Below are positions 28,297-36,138 of a stretch of 36,824 nt of DNA, in pieces; position 1 is the first letter of the stretch; each line of letters begins with the position of its first letter. Under the pieces are notes generated by a model. That model made no database searches. It had not been told where the DNA came from and worked only from the letters and a program-made list of their open reading frames with translations. The translations under genes were made by a program, and so were the position numbers. This stretch comes from UBA1081 sp045639185. Its GTDB lineage: Bacteria > Bacillota > Clostridia > Oscillospirales > Acutalibacteraceae. The stretch is from assembly GCA_045639185.1 (NCBI GenBank), contig JAZUCO010000057.1:1-36824 (forward strand). The letters are read 5' to 3'.

Positions 28297-29271
28297 ATGA
28301 TTTGTAGGAACTGCGGCACCAACATACAGGACAATGCAACATTCTGCCCTAATTGTGGAACCGGCGTACAATTTGCTCAGACAACACAAAATAGTTTTCA
28401 ACCTAACGGAAACGATATACCTTCGTATCAAATGCCTCCTGCAAAGGAACCTTTTTTCAAAAAAACATGGTTCCTTGTCCTTTTATTCATCTTCTTGCCG
28501 CCATTTGGCATTATCTTTATGTGGTTGACAAAAAAAGTGTGGGCAAAAAAAATAAAGATAGCATTATCCATAATTCTTGCAATATGGACAATTATGACTT
28601 TTGCAATAGCTTCTTCTGATACTTCCACACCTGCAATAAGCGACGAACTCTCCACAGAAGCTGATGTTACAACAACAGAAATTACTACTAAGAAACAAAT
28701 TGACATCAACATACAAGAATTAATGGACGCAACTGAAAGAGATGAAGTTTACTGCACTACCGTATGGGAAACTATGCAAGACTACGGTTTCAAATCAATC
28801 TCAGATATAACATTCGTAACAGATAACGGTGGCACATGTTACAGCTACCGATTTTCAACAATCGGATATGGCAATACGGGAATGTTAATGCTTGATAATA
28901 ATGGTATCTATTATCTGTCATTCGGAGACACAACATTATACGATGCAGAAAAGACAGATAATAAAATTGTAAATTTTGCGGATTTCGTTCTTTCAAGCAG
29001 TCAGATTAACAAATACATAGCTGCTACACAAACCGTGACAGAACAGTGCCTTCTTTCGCCAAAAAGTGCTGATTTCCCAAGCTCAACATTCACCGATGCA
29101 TGGAAAGTATATTTTTCTGACGATGTTGTTACTGTAACAGCATATGTTGATGCAGACAATGCTTATGGCGTGCAGATAAGAAATAATTTTACTGCACAAT
29201 ATAGTCATTCAACAGGTGAACTCACATATTTTGAACTTGGCGGAGAAGTCATTAGTGGTTCAAAAAGATAA
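28297..29271 (+). CDS. Zinc-ribbon membrane protein, phage cargo
   Basis: A 324-aa protein. An N-terminal zinc ribbon (C3-C6, C17-C20: CRNCG ... CPNCG) is followed by a Gln/Asn/Pro-rich linker, two membrane segments (about 52-73 and 85-105) and a Thr/Glu-rich stalk. The large exposed domain (about 145-324) has paired patterns such as NGGTCYSYRF and VTVTAYVDADNAYGVQIRN. The layout resembles widespread Firmicutes zinc-ribbon surface proteins of unknown function. Its place between the repressor and integrase, on the lysogenic strand, suggests a lysogenic conversion or superinfection exclusion role. RBS GAGGT lies 8 bases before ATG. Confidence 0.7.
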   Translation: MICRNCGTNIQDNATFCPNCGTGVQFAQTTQNSFQPNGNDIPSYQMPPAKEPFFKKTWFLVLLFIFLPPFGIIFMWLTKKVWAKKIKIALSIILAIWTIMTFAIASSDTSTPAISDELSTEADVTTTEITTKKQIDINIQELMDATERDEVYCTTVWETMQDYGFKSISDITFVTDNGGTCYSYRFSTIGYGNTGMLMLDNNGIYYLSFGDTTLYDAEKTDNKIVNFADFVLSSSQINKYIAATQTVTEQCLLSPKSADFPSSTFTDAWKVYFSDDVVTVTAYVDADNAYGVQIRNNFTAQYSHSTGELTYFELGGEVISGSKR

Positions 29272-29335
29272 TCAACAGATATAAATTACAAATAAAAAAT
29301 CCGCATAATTAATGCGAATTAAGAAGGTTGTTATT

Positions 29336-30049
29336 ATGAGAGAAATATACAATATGTATTGCGATGAAAGTTGTCATCTGCTTAATGATGGCAATAACAT
29401 TATGGTTTTAGGCGGGGTTTGGTGCCCACTTGATAAATCAAAAAAAATAAATCAAAGAATTCGTGAAATAAAAAAAATGCACGGAATTAATCATGAAATG
29501 AAGTGGGTAAAAATTTCTTCCGCAAAAAAACAAGCATATATTGATTTAATTAACTATTTCTTTGATAATGATGATTTACATTTCCGTGTGCTTGTTGTTG
29601 ATAATAAAAATCAATTGAATCATGAAAAATACAACCAGACTCATGATGAATGGTACTATAAGATATATTTTGATATGATAAAGACTATTCTTATTCCTGT
29701 GGATAAATATAATATATATCTTGATATAAAAGACTCTAGATCCAAACGCAAAACAAACAAATTGCGTGAGGTTCTAAGCAATAATATGTATGATTTTTCC
29801 CATCATCGGGTTATAAATAAAATTCAAGTGATTCGTTCGGACGAAGTTGAGATTATGCAAATTGTCGATATTCTTATCGGTGCTATGGCATATCATGCAA
29901 GGAACTTAAATCAGGTCGATGCAAAAAATGAAATAATCCAATTAATAAAAACACGAACAAATTATCAATTAAGCAAAAATACTTTGTACGCAGAAAACAA
30001 ATTTAATATTTTCCATCTCAGATTAACAGAGGATACACAATATGAATGA
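29336..30049 (+). CDS. DUF3800 domain protein (putative RNase H-like fold)
   Basis: A 237-aa protein with the DUF3800 signature: an N-terminal YCDES (D10, E11), an E53-K55 pair (HEMKW), YLDIKDSR (D129, D132) and a C-terminal QIVDILIGAMAYHARN helix (D177). These acidic residues are those expected in the RNase H-like fold proposed for the family, so nuclease activity is plausible. DUF3800 proteins are frequent in phages and defence islands. It is translationally coupled with the next gene (8-base overlap). A short CGCAT/ATGCG hairpin (29302-29316) lies just before its AAGG site. It is AT-rich. Confidence 0.8.
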   Translation: MREIYNMYCDESCHLLNDGNNIMVLGGVWCPLDKSKKINQRIREIKKMHGINHEMKWVKISSAKKQAYIDLINYFFDNDDLHFRVLVVDNKNQLNHEKYNQTHDEWYYKIYFDMIKTILIPVDKYNIYLDIKDSRSKRKTNKLREVLSNNMYDFSHHRVINKIQVIRSDEVEIMQIVDILIGAMAYHARNLNQVDAKNEIIQLIKTRTNYQLSKNTLYAENKFNIFHLRLTEDTQYE

Positions 30050-30557
30050 TTGCAATTATATTCCAAAACAAGTTTTCTTAGCAGACTTTAACGGTGATTG
30101 GAATGCGTACCTAGAGCATTTGTATGAAGTATTTAAACAAGATTTTTTAACATCGCCGGTTGTTTTCAACAACAAAGTTGTAAATATTATAAGAGAAACG
30201 ATTTTTGACGGCAAGGAAAGGTCTTTTTGGCATATTATTTCCGATTCGCAAGCTGGCGCACCAATATGTGATAATAATAGAATTCCAAATCTTGATAGAT
30301 GTTCGAAACTTGTATGGGCAAAACCTCTTATTACAGATTTGAACAATTGCGAATATTATAAAGTTTGGGTTCAATTTCACGACAAAACAAATCGAAACAG
30401 AATTTTCATATGGTGCACAAACATTGATTACTTGGTTGTTCTTGAAGATAGAAAAAGCTTTTTTAAATTAATTACTGCATATCCTGTTTGGGAATCAAAA
30501 AAATCTCAATTAAAAAAACACTATGAACAGTATAAAAAAACGAAAACGCCCGTTTGA
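30042..30557 (+). CDS. DUF3800 partner protein, putative RNase-toxin-like
   Basis: A 171-aa protein of no family I can name with certainty. Features are SFWHIISDSQAG with H64, RCSKLVWAKPLI, a strand-rich stretch (YYKVWVQFHDKTNRNRIFIW, then NIDYLVVLEDRKSFFKLIT) and the ending LITAYPVW with T145, followed by a basic C-terminal helix (KKHYEQYKK). A His in an early helix and a TAY strand near the end recall Barnase/EndoU/ColicinE5/RelE-type nucleases. It overlaps the DUF3800 gene, so the two are probably made in fixed ratio. A two-gene toxin-partner or exclusion system is a hypothesis. Confidence 0.65.
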   Translation: MNDCNYIPKQVFLADFNGDWNAYLEHLYEVFKQDFLTSPVVFNNKVVNIIRETIFDGKERSFWHIISDSQAGAPICDNNRIPNLDRCSKLVWAKPLITDLNNCEYYKVWVQFHDKTNRNRIFIWCTNIDYLVVLEDRKSFFKLITAYPVWESKKSQLKKHYEQYKKTKTPV

Positions 30558-30768
30558 CAACGGACGAAATCTCAACTCAGCCTACACAAAGGATAGGTGA
30601 GAAAATAACTTTATTATCAGATAGAAATCAATTTCTCTCTACGATTCTATTATATGCATTAAATCTAAAAATGTCAATACAAATTTTTGAGCAAAAACCA
30701 ATTTGTAAAAAACTAACAATATTCAACTTTTAACAACTTGGAATTTTTATTAATATCAAAAAGAATAT

Positions 30769-30885
30769 CCGCCGCTCTGACTGGTCCTCAGAGTGACGGA
30801 AAATATAGGGAGTGTGAATACTCACCTACAGCAAAGTCAGTATATCACACTCCCCTTGTAAAAATCAAGGGGTATTTTTATACCC
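30769..30885 (+). promoter_or_regulatory. Hairpin-rich leader with terminator upstream of integrase
   Basis: Within the 361-bp gap before the integrase. Hairpin A pairs CCGCCGCTCTGA with TCAGAGTGACGG (30769-30799) at 11 of 12 positions. Stem B pairs GGGAGTGTGAATACT (30808-30822) with AGTAT-A-TCACACTCCC (30839-30854), 15 bp with one bulged A and a 16-nt loop. A terminator hairpin follows and shares three bases with stem B, so the two are partly exclusive: the layout of an attenuator. No known riboswitch class recognised. The earlier part (30558-30768) is AT-rich with one weak hairpin and no gene. Confidence 0.6.
30852..30880 (+). terminator. Terminator in the integrase leader
   Basis: CCCCTTG (30852-30858) pairs with CAAGGGG (30866-30872) around TAAAAAT, followed by TATTTTTATA. 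It ends 39 bases before the integrase ATG. It may terminate the cargo operon or control integrase expression. Confidence 0.7.
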
Positions 30886-30918
30886 TTTTGTATCTTATAC
30901 ATTATAAAGGGTGATAAT

Positions 30919-32349
30919 ATGAAGATTGCTGCAGCATACATCAGAGTATCAGACGAACGTCAGGATGAGTATTCCCCCGAATCACAGCTCAAGCTTATCC
31001 GAGACTATGCAAAAAGAAATGATTTCATTGTCCCGGAAGAATATGTATTCTTCGATGATGGTATCTCTGCAAAATCAACAAAAAAGCGTGACCGATTCAA
31101 TGAAATGATTGCTATTGCAAAAACAAAGCCTCAACCGTTTGAAGCAATACTTGTATGGAAATTCAGCCGTTTTGCACGAAATCAGGAGCAAAGTATTGTA
31201 TATAAGTCATTACTTAAAAAGAATAACATTGATGTTCTGAGTATCAGTGAGCCTATTTCAAGTGACCCCTTCGGCAGCCTGATTGAGCGAATCATAGAAT
31301 GGATGGATGAATACTACCTTATCCGTCTTTCGGGAGAAGTCAAACGAGGTATGACAGAAAAGGCATCCAGAGGAGAAGCTATGTGCCATCCTGCATTCGG
31401 CTTCGACCTAAAGAACAAATGCTATTATCCGAATGAACACGCTGATACTGTCAGAATGATATTCAGCGACTATATCAACGGTATAGGTATGAGAACCATT
31501 GCAAAAAAGCTCAACTCACTCGGCATAAAAACCACAAGAGGCGGTTCTTTTGACAACCGTCACATTGAATATATTCTCAACAATCCCGTTTATAATGGAA
31601 AGATACGTTGGTCAACTGACGGCAGAGCCGCATCGAACCGAGATTACGACAACCCGAATCTGATGATTGTTGACGGCAAGCACGAAGCAATTATAGATAA
31701 CGCCACATGGAATAAAGCACAATCACGACTTCAGGAGCAAGCAAAAATGTATCCGAAATTTCAACGTCGTGACCAACATACAGAATGGATGCTCAAGGGC
31801 CTTGTTCGGTGTTCTTCCTGCGGTGCAACCCTCACAATGTCAGGTCAGAAAGAAATGGGAATGCAATGTCACAGATATGCAAGAGGACAGTGCAAAACTT
31901 CACATTATCTCTCAGTTGCAAAGGCAGACAAAGCAATTATCAGTGCTCTTGAAGAAGCAATCACAGAACTGAATTTCAATATCGTACCAACACCTGCAGA
32001 CAGACAGACGGGCATTGATTATCAGGCTCTTATCGAACAGGAAAACCGTAAGCTCCTCAGATGCAAAGAAAGCTATATTGCCGGCATTGATACCATTGAT
32101 GAATATAAGGCAAATAAAGAGAAAATCAACAAGGAAATTGAAGCACTCAGAACAAAGGCAGCCGAACAACTGCCAAAGTCAAAAGCACCCACTACTGCAG
32201 AATATGCTGAAAAAGTAAGAAACGTTGTTGATATCATAAAAAGTGACACAGCAACAGCAAAATACAAAAATGAAGCTTTGCGCACTATAATCGCCCATAT
32301 TACCTACCAAAAACCCGAAGGAGAACTCAAACTGTTTTTTTATACCTGA
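30919..32349 (+). CDS. Large serine integrase
   Basis: A 476-aa site-specific recombinase. The resolvase domain (1-150) has the catalytic Ser at residue 11 (YIRVSDERQ) and later catalytic Arg residues (VWKFSRFARN). The Recombinase domain (about 155-265) contains HPAFGFDLKN, ADTVRMIFSDYINGIGMRTIAKKLN and NPVYNGKIRW. A zinc ribbon (about 297-330, CSSCGATL ... CHRYARGQC) and a coiled coil (about 365-410) follow. It integrates the phage unidirectionally and needs a directionality factor to excise. The gene ends about 22 bases before the att junction in cotJC, as usual for this family. AAAGGGTG lies upstream of the ATG. Confidence 0.96.
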   Translation: MKIAAAYIRVSDERQDEYSPESQLKLIRDYAKRNDFIVPEEYVFFDDGISAKSTKKRDRFNEMIAIAKTKPQPFEAILVWKFSRFARNQEQSIVYKSLLKKNNIDVLSISEPISSDPFGSLIERIIEWMDEYYLIRLSGEVKRGMTEKASRGEAMCHPAFGFDLKNKCYYPNEHADTVRMIFSDYINGIGMRTIAKKLNSLGIKTTRGGSFDNRHIEYILNNPVYNGKIRWSTDGRAASNRDYDNPNLMIVDGKHEAIIDNATWNKAQSRLQEQAKMYPKFQRRDQHTEWMLKGLVRCSSCGATLTMSGQKEMGMQCHRYARGQCKTSHYLSVAKADKAIISALEEAITELNFNIVPTPADRQTGIDYQALIEQENRKLLRCKESYIAGIDTIDEYKANKEKINKEIEALRTKAAEQLPKSKAPTTAEYAEKVRNVVDIIKSDTATAKYKNEALRTIIAHITYQKPEGELKLFFYT

Positions 32350-32360
32350 AAACTATATCT

Positions 32361-32390
32361 TTTTACAATTTGGGGGACCCGACGGTGAAC
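32361..32390 (+). other. attR: attR attachment site (phage-host junction in cotJC)
   Basis: The cotJC reading frame begins to match the CotJC family at GGG GGA CCC GAC GGT GAA (32372-32389), encoding GGPDGE. Just before it lies phage sequence beginning after the integrase stop at 32349. The core shared between attP and attB must lie near TTTGGGGGACCC (32369-32380). The exact crossover dinucleotide cannot be set without attL. Confidence 0.85.
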
Positions 32391-32881
32391 TCGGTGCGGC
32401 ACTCCGTTATCTTTCTCAGAGATATTCAATGCCCTGCAACGAGCTTAAGGGACTTTTAACGGATATAGGCACGGAGGAACTTGCACATTTTGAAATGATC
32501 GGCAGTATGATTTATCAGCTTACAAGAAATCTTTCCTGCGATGAAATCAAAAAACAAGGCTTCGATGCATATTTTGTAACCCATACAAACGGTGTTTATG
32601 CTGCAGCCGCATCAGGTACCCCCTGGACAGCAACATACATCCAGACAAAAGGCGATGTGCTCGCTGACCTGCACGAAGACCTTGCCGCAGAGCAGAAAGC
32701 ACGTGTCACTTACGACAACATTCTCCGTCTTGTTGACGACCCTGATATCATCGATCCCATCAGATTCCTCCGTGAAAGAGAAATCGTACATTATCAGCGA
32801 TTCGGTGAAGGTCTGAGAGTTGCAACAGACGCCCTCGACAGCAAAAATTACTATCTCACAAATCCGTCATTTGATAAATAA
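32372..32881 (+). pseudogene. cotJC: cotJC, 3' part (spore coat manganese catalase-like protein) split by the prophage
   Basis: 169 codons of the CotJC family, from GGPDGELGAALRYLSQRY to the stop. CotJC is about 190-200 aa, so only the first ~29 codons are missing. The diiron/dimanganese ligands of the catalase family remain (E in DGELGA, E/H in IGTEELAHFEMI, E in LAAEQKAR, H in REREIVHYQRF). There is no start codon or ribosome binding site at the junction; the first ATG (32429) is internal. It is normally expressed in the mother cell as part of the cotJABC operon. The frame is intact, so excision would restore a full gene. Confidence 0.93.
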
Positions 32882-32903
32882 ATTTCTGGGCATAAAAAAA
32901 CAA

Positions 32904-32929
32904 AACAACCCTTGGCATCAAGGGTTGTT
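32904..32929. terminator. Bidirectional terminator between cotJC and DUF1643 gene
   Basis: AACAACCCTTG (32904-32914) pairs perfectly with CAAGGGTTGTT (32919-32929) around GCAT. T-runs follow on both strands. The last codons of the minus-strand DUF1643 gene lie inside this hairpin. Confidence 0.9.
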
Positions 32930-33466
32930 TTTAGTTTTATTTTTCAGATTTTCAATATATTTACACATATCAAACGAGTCAAAAGTCATCTTTTCATAGG
33001 CTAACCGTGTCGGATGATGAGGATGTCCCTTTTTTGTCTTTGCAAGACACACCCATTTTGCATTTTTGCTCACAACAATATTATTTATATGTTCAAGCAT
33101 TTCAACAAAATATTTTCGGTCTTTGATATGTGTCCCCCATGCAGCAACAATTTCAGCACCATCAGATATCACCCTGTTGATATGCTGCAAATTTTGTTTG
33201 CAGATTTCCTCAGCGGCAAAATGAGGATATTCTTTTTTTATATGCGTTGCTCTTTGAGGATACAGATTCAGCATAATATAACCGTCTTTATTTCTCAGTG
33301 TTGAAATATGCTCAACAATACTGATTGTTGTGTCATTCTTTTCCGAATCTGCTGTACTGGGATTTATTCCGAATACAACAAGAGGATCTTTTGAATACTT
33401 ACCCAAAATATATCTTACACTATTATCGTCATTTATTATATATTCTGTTTTTTCAAATACATTCAT
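32918..33466 (-). CDS. DUF1643 family protein
   Basis: A 182-aa host protein of the DUF1643 family. Signature segments are VVFGINPSTADSEKNDTT, the GYIMLNLYPQRAT strand, AAWGTHI and a final CLAKTKKGHPHHPTRL with HPxHP-type residues. Function is unknown; family members are occasionally found near restriction or phage genes. It is convergent with cotJC and lies 4 bases after the MFS gene, so it may share that transcript. Confidence 0.88.
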   Translation of the reverse strand: MNVFEKTEYIINDDNSVRYILGKYSKDPLVVFGINPSTADSEKNDTTISIVEHISTLRNKDGYIMLNLYPQRATHIKKEYPHFAAEEICKQNLQHINRVISDGAEIVAAWGTHIKDRKYFVEMLEHINNIVVSKNAKWVCLAKTKKGHPHHPTRLAYEKMTFDSFDMCKYIENLKNKTKNNP

Positions 33467-33470
33467 TTAA

Positions 33471-34934
33471 TCAATCCCATTCGCAACCGGTGACTGTATC
33501 CATATCCACACCTTTTGTTTCGTGTGTTTTCTTTATAAGTGTTATAAGTGCACCTACAAATCCGGGCACAAGCAGGCCGAATGCAAGAATTCCGATTACG
33601 GCATTGCCGAAAATCATTTTCACCAGGAATGAAACAATATATGAAACTGCGAAACCGACTGCTGTAACAACAAACTGTGCAGACATTGTTGATGAACGAA
33701 GGTTTGTGGGTGATGATTCACCTATCATCATAATAATAACGTCATTTGTTGCATAATAGCTGCCCACAAACATACCGCAGAAGAAACCTACAACTGTGGG
33801 ATTCCAACCGAGTCTTGAACCGATTGAGAACAGCAAAAACATAATGATACAGTCTGCAGCAATAATAATTGCGGCTTTCTTTCGTCCGCCCCATTTTGCA
33901 TCAGAGATAAATCCGAGTATAACCTGAGCAACAGAGCAACCTACAGGGAAAAGGAACAACGCTGCAGTAACAGGACCCACACTTACCGCATCAAGCGCAG
34001 CTTCGCCAAGCTCTGCAAACATTCCGTTTGCAACATAATTCTGAGCATAGCCGTAAGACATAATAACCTGATAGTCAACAGAGCCGATAAAGCCGATGTT
34101 TGCAATTGCGGCTGTTATATAGAGCCACTTGAGCTGTTTGTGCTTCATTGCAAACTTGAGTGCATTCACAAGACCGCCCTGTGCATTTTCTGCACTCTTT
34201 TTCTGCTTTTCAGCTTCTCTTTCTTCGTCTGTCATTCTGAGATAACGAAGCCTTGAATCAATAAACGGGTCAGTTTCTCTGGCAAGAAGAAGAGCAATAA
34301 GGCTTGATACAACACCGACTATTGCAGGAATGAAGAATACATTTCTCCATTCAGATGCGCTGTGCATAAGAAGTCGTCTGAGCAACGGCACAAGCATAAC
34401 GCCCATATTTGCAAAGAATTTGATTGATGAATAAATTCTTGCTCTCCACTTCGTCGGCGAGGATTCCATAATATAGACAACGTGCATATCATGAGGAATG
34501 AAAAACTGAACCATACATGCGCCTATAAAGTAAAGGAATATGCTGTTTGAAAGGAAGATGATAAGCATTGCAAAGCTCATACCGAAAGTATTGATAAGCA
34601 AAAACTTTTTGCGTCCCCAACGGTCAGCAAGAGGTCTGTAAAGAAGACCTATAGCCTGAAACGGCACTACGAGTATTGAGAGTATGTCAAGAAATCCGAC
34701 CGAGCGGTCACCGAAACTCTGAAAAAGGTCGTTTGCGATTTCAGTTTTCATAAGTGTGCCTATCTGTGATGCTATTTCGTCTGTTGCATAAATCAGAGAA
34801 ATAAGCAAAACAAGATAAATGAAATACATATTGCTTTTGGGACGGGATTTTTCCCTCTCCCATTTGGCAATTTCTTTTTGCCTCTGTCTCAGAATCTTTG
34901 CCTGCTTTTCAGGAGTAAGAGTTTTTGTCTTCAT
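33471..34934 (-). CDS. MFS transporter
   Basis: A 487-aa major facilitator with a cytosolic N-terminus of about 35 residues and 12 hydrophobic segments. The between-TM2-3 signature is visible (LADRWGRKKFLL, near residue 95), and its repeat in the second half (GFISDAKWGGRKK). Its size and its divergence from a sugar isomerase-type gene suggest sugar or organic acid import, but the substrate cannot be told from sequence. AAAGGAG lies 9 bases before the ATG. Promoter at 34964-34992. Confidence 0.88.
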   Translation of the reverse strand: MKTKTLTPEKQAKILRQRQKEIAKWEREKSRPKSNMYFIYLVLLISLIYATDEIASQIGTLMKTEIANDLFQSFGDRSVGFLDILSILVVPFQAIGLLYRPLADRWGRKKFLLINTFGMSFAMLIIFLSNSIFLYFIGACMVQFFIPHDMHVVYIMESSPTKWRARIYSSIKFFANMGVMLVPLLRRLLMHSASEWRNVFFIPAIVGVVSSLIALLLARETDPFIDSRLRYLRMTDEEREAEKQKKSAENAQGGLVNALKFAMKHKQLKWLYITAAIANIGFIGSVDYQVIMSYGYAQNYVANGMFAELGEAALDAVSVGPVTAALFLFPVGCSVAQVILGFISDAKWGGRKKAAIIIAADCIIMFLLFSIGSRLGWNPTVVGFFCGMFVGSYYATNDVIIMMIGESSPTNLRSSTMSAQFVVTAVGFAVSYIVSFLVKMIFGNAVIGILAFGLLVPGFVGALITLIKKTHETKGVDMDTVTGCEWD

Positions 34935-34963
34935 ACACAGCTCTCCTTTCAGATTATGCTATT

Positions 34964-34992
34964 ATTATATTTAATTAAAAGCAAAGTGTCAA
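34964..34992 (-). promoter_or_regulatory. Promoter of the MFS gene
   Basis: Minus-strand TTGACA (34992-34987), 17 bp, TATAAT (34969-34964): full consensus. The -35 overlaps the outer end of a 20-bp inverted repeat shared with the divergent promoter. The predicted start is about 23 bases before the ATG. Confidence 0.88.
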
Positions 34993-35201
34993 GTAAACAA
35001 TAATTTATTAAAGCAGAAATTAATTGATATATCGTAGGGGCGATGATTCATCGCCCGGCACGAATGTGCATTTTCCGAAGGAAAAAAAAACGGCAGAGCC
35101 GTTATTGTTCGCTTTGCTCACAATCGGGCGTTGGATCAACGCCCCTACAAGCTCGATTTTGATTTCTTCAAACATTTCCGCTAAATTATTGTTTACTTGA
35201 C
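34988..35201. repeat. Outer inverted repeat pair flanking the divergent intergenic region
   Basis: The 20 bases at 34988-35007 are the exact reverse complement of 35182-35201. Each arm ends outward with the TTGAC of a -35 box. The two arms could be the ends of a small inserted element that brought outward promoters, or symmetric binding sites for a regulator of both genes. No clear target-site duplication is seen beyond a single base. Confidence 0.85.
35034..35148. repeat. Palindromic intergenic repeat (MITE/REP-like), 115 bp
   Basis: The ends are imperfect inverted repeats of 24 bases (35034-35057 and 35125-35148; start GTAGGGGCG, 21 of 24 match). Each arm is itself a hairpin (GGGCGATGA/TCATCGCCC; GGGCGTTG/CAACGCCC). 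The centre carries AACGGC-AGA-GCCGTT. GTAGGGGCG elements of this kind are dispersed through Oscillospiraceae genomes. Locally GC-rich, unlike its surroundings. Confidence 0.8.
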
Positions 35202-35225
35202 TTTATTTTTATTTAGGTATATACT
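35197..35225 (+). promoter_or_regulatory. Promoter of the isomerase/epimerase gene
   Basis: Plus-strand TTGACT (35197-35202), 17 bp, TATACT (35220-35225). The -35 lies at the outer end of the right inverted repeat. Predicted start near 35232, 30 bases before the ATG at 35262. Confidence 0.75.
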
Positions 35226-35261
35226 TTAATATGTATAAATATAAAAAGGAGATTGATAAAA

Positions 35262-36113
35262 ATGTACAATTTTCCCATTGGTGTAATTATAGACTCATTC
35301 AGATGCGATCTTAAGGAAGCAGTTAAAAAGGCGGCTGCAGTCGGTGCAAACGGTATTCAGGTTTACGCTTCAAGAGGCGAAATGGATCCCGATAATATGA
35401 CAACTGCAAAGAGAAAGGAATTCCTCGATGTTGTAAAGAGCAACGGTCTTGTTATCTCTGCTCTCTGCGGTGACCTTGGCGGCGGAGGATTCTCAATTGC
35501 AGAAAACAATCCCTGGAAGATTGAAAAATCAAAGAGAATCATCGAAATGGCAAAGGAACTTGAAACTGATGTTGTTACAACTCACATCGGTGTTGTTCCC
35601 GAAGACGTAAATCACGACAGATACAAGATTATGCAGGACGCTTGTTTCCAGCTTGCAGAGTTTGCAGACAGTATCAACGCTCATTTCGCAGTTGAAACAG
35701 GTCCCGAAACATCTGCTAACCTCAAGAAATTCCTTGATTCACTCGGTTCAAAGGGTGTTGGTGTAAACCTTGACCCTGCAAACCTTGTTATGGTTACAGG
35801 TGATGACCCCGTTCAGGCTGTTTACAACCTCAAGGACTACATTGTTCACACACACGCAAAAGACGGCAAACAGCTTTTCTATCTTGAACCCGAAATCGTT
35901 TACGGTGTAAAGAAAGATATCATTGTTGAAGACGATTCATTCATTGAAGTACCTCTCGGTGAAGGCAGTGTTGACTTCCCCAACTATCTCAAAGCTCTTG
36001 AAGATATCGGATTCAAAGGCTTCCTTACAATTGAAAGAGAAGTCGGTGATGATCCCGCAAAGGATATCGGCAATGCAGTAACATTCCTTCGTGACATTAT
36101 TGCAAAATACTAA
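35262..36113 (+). CDS. Sugar phosphate isomerase/epimerase family protein
   Basis: A 283-aa xylose isomerase-like TIM barrel (AP_endonuc_2 family). The barrel pattern is complete, with GANGIQVYAS, SALCGDLGGGGF, VVTTHIGVVP, FAVETGPETS (metal-ligand Glu), GVNLDPANLV (Asp), YIVHTHAKDG (His) and FLTIEREVGDD (Glu) at the strand ends. Members isomerise or epimerise sugars or sugar phosphates; the substrate cannot be fixed here. ATG at 35262 has AAGGAG 10 bases upstream; TTG at 35253 abuts that site. It is divergent from the MFS gene and 25 bases before argH, perhaps cotranscribed. Confidence 0.88.
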   Translation: MYNFPIGVIIDSFRCDLKEAVKKAAAVGANGIQVYASRGEMDPDNMTTAKRKEFLDVVKSNGLVISALCGDLGGGGFSIAENNPWKIEKSKRIIEMAKELETDVVTTHIGVVPEDVNHDRYKIMQDACFQLAEFADSINAHFAVETGPETSANLKKFLDSLGSKGVGVNLDPANLVMVTGDDPVQAVYNLKDYIVHTHAKDGKQLFYLEPEIVYGVKKDIIVEDDSFIEVPLGEGSVDFPNYLKALEDIGFKGFLTIEREVGDDPAKDIGNAVTFLRDIIAKY

Positions 36114-36138
36114 TACTACTGAATTAAAAGGAAATACT

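Larger units (their letters stand above)
1..32371. mobile_element. Siphovirus-type prophage integrated in cotJC (left end outside window)
   Basis: A complete head-tail morphogenesis cluster, lysis genes, replication and recombination genes, a lysogeny switch and a large serine integrase lie in one block. The right boundary is where the integrase gene ends and the cotJC reading frame resumes, near 32,371. No cotJC 5' portion and no second copy of the junction sequence is present in bases 1-230, so attL lies left of the window and the element exceeds 32.3 kb. All key structural, packaging, lysis and integration functions are present with open reading frames, so the prophage looks intact. Accessory genes (18,933-20,030 and 28,297-30,557) are AT-rich and on the opposite strand to the late genes. 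Confidence 0.95.

Noticed and set aside
30872..30903. Sporulation sigma-E-like promoter before the integrase (GTATTTT ... TATACATT)
   Set aside because: The -10 matches only 6 of 8, the spacer (17) is too long for the usual sigma-E range, and the start would leave only about 10 bases of leader. It would be attractive for mother-cell excision but is not supported enough.
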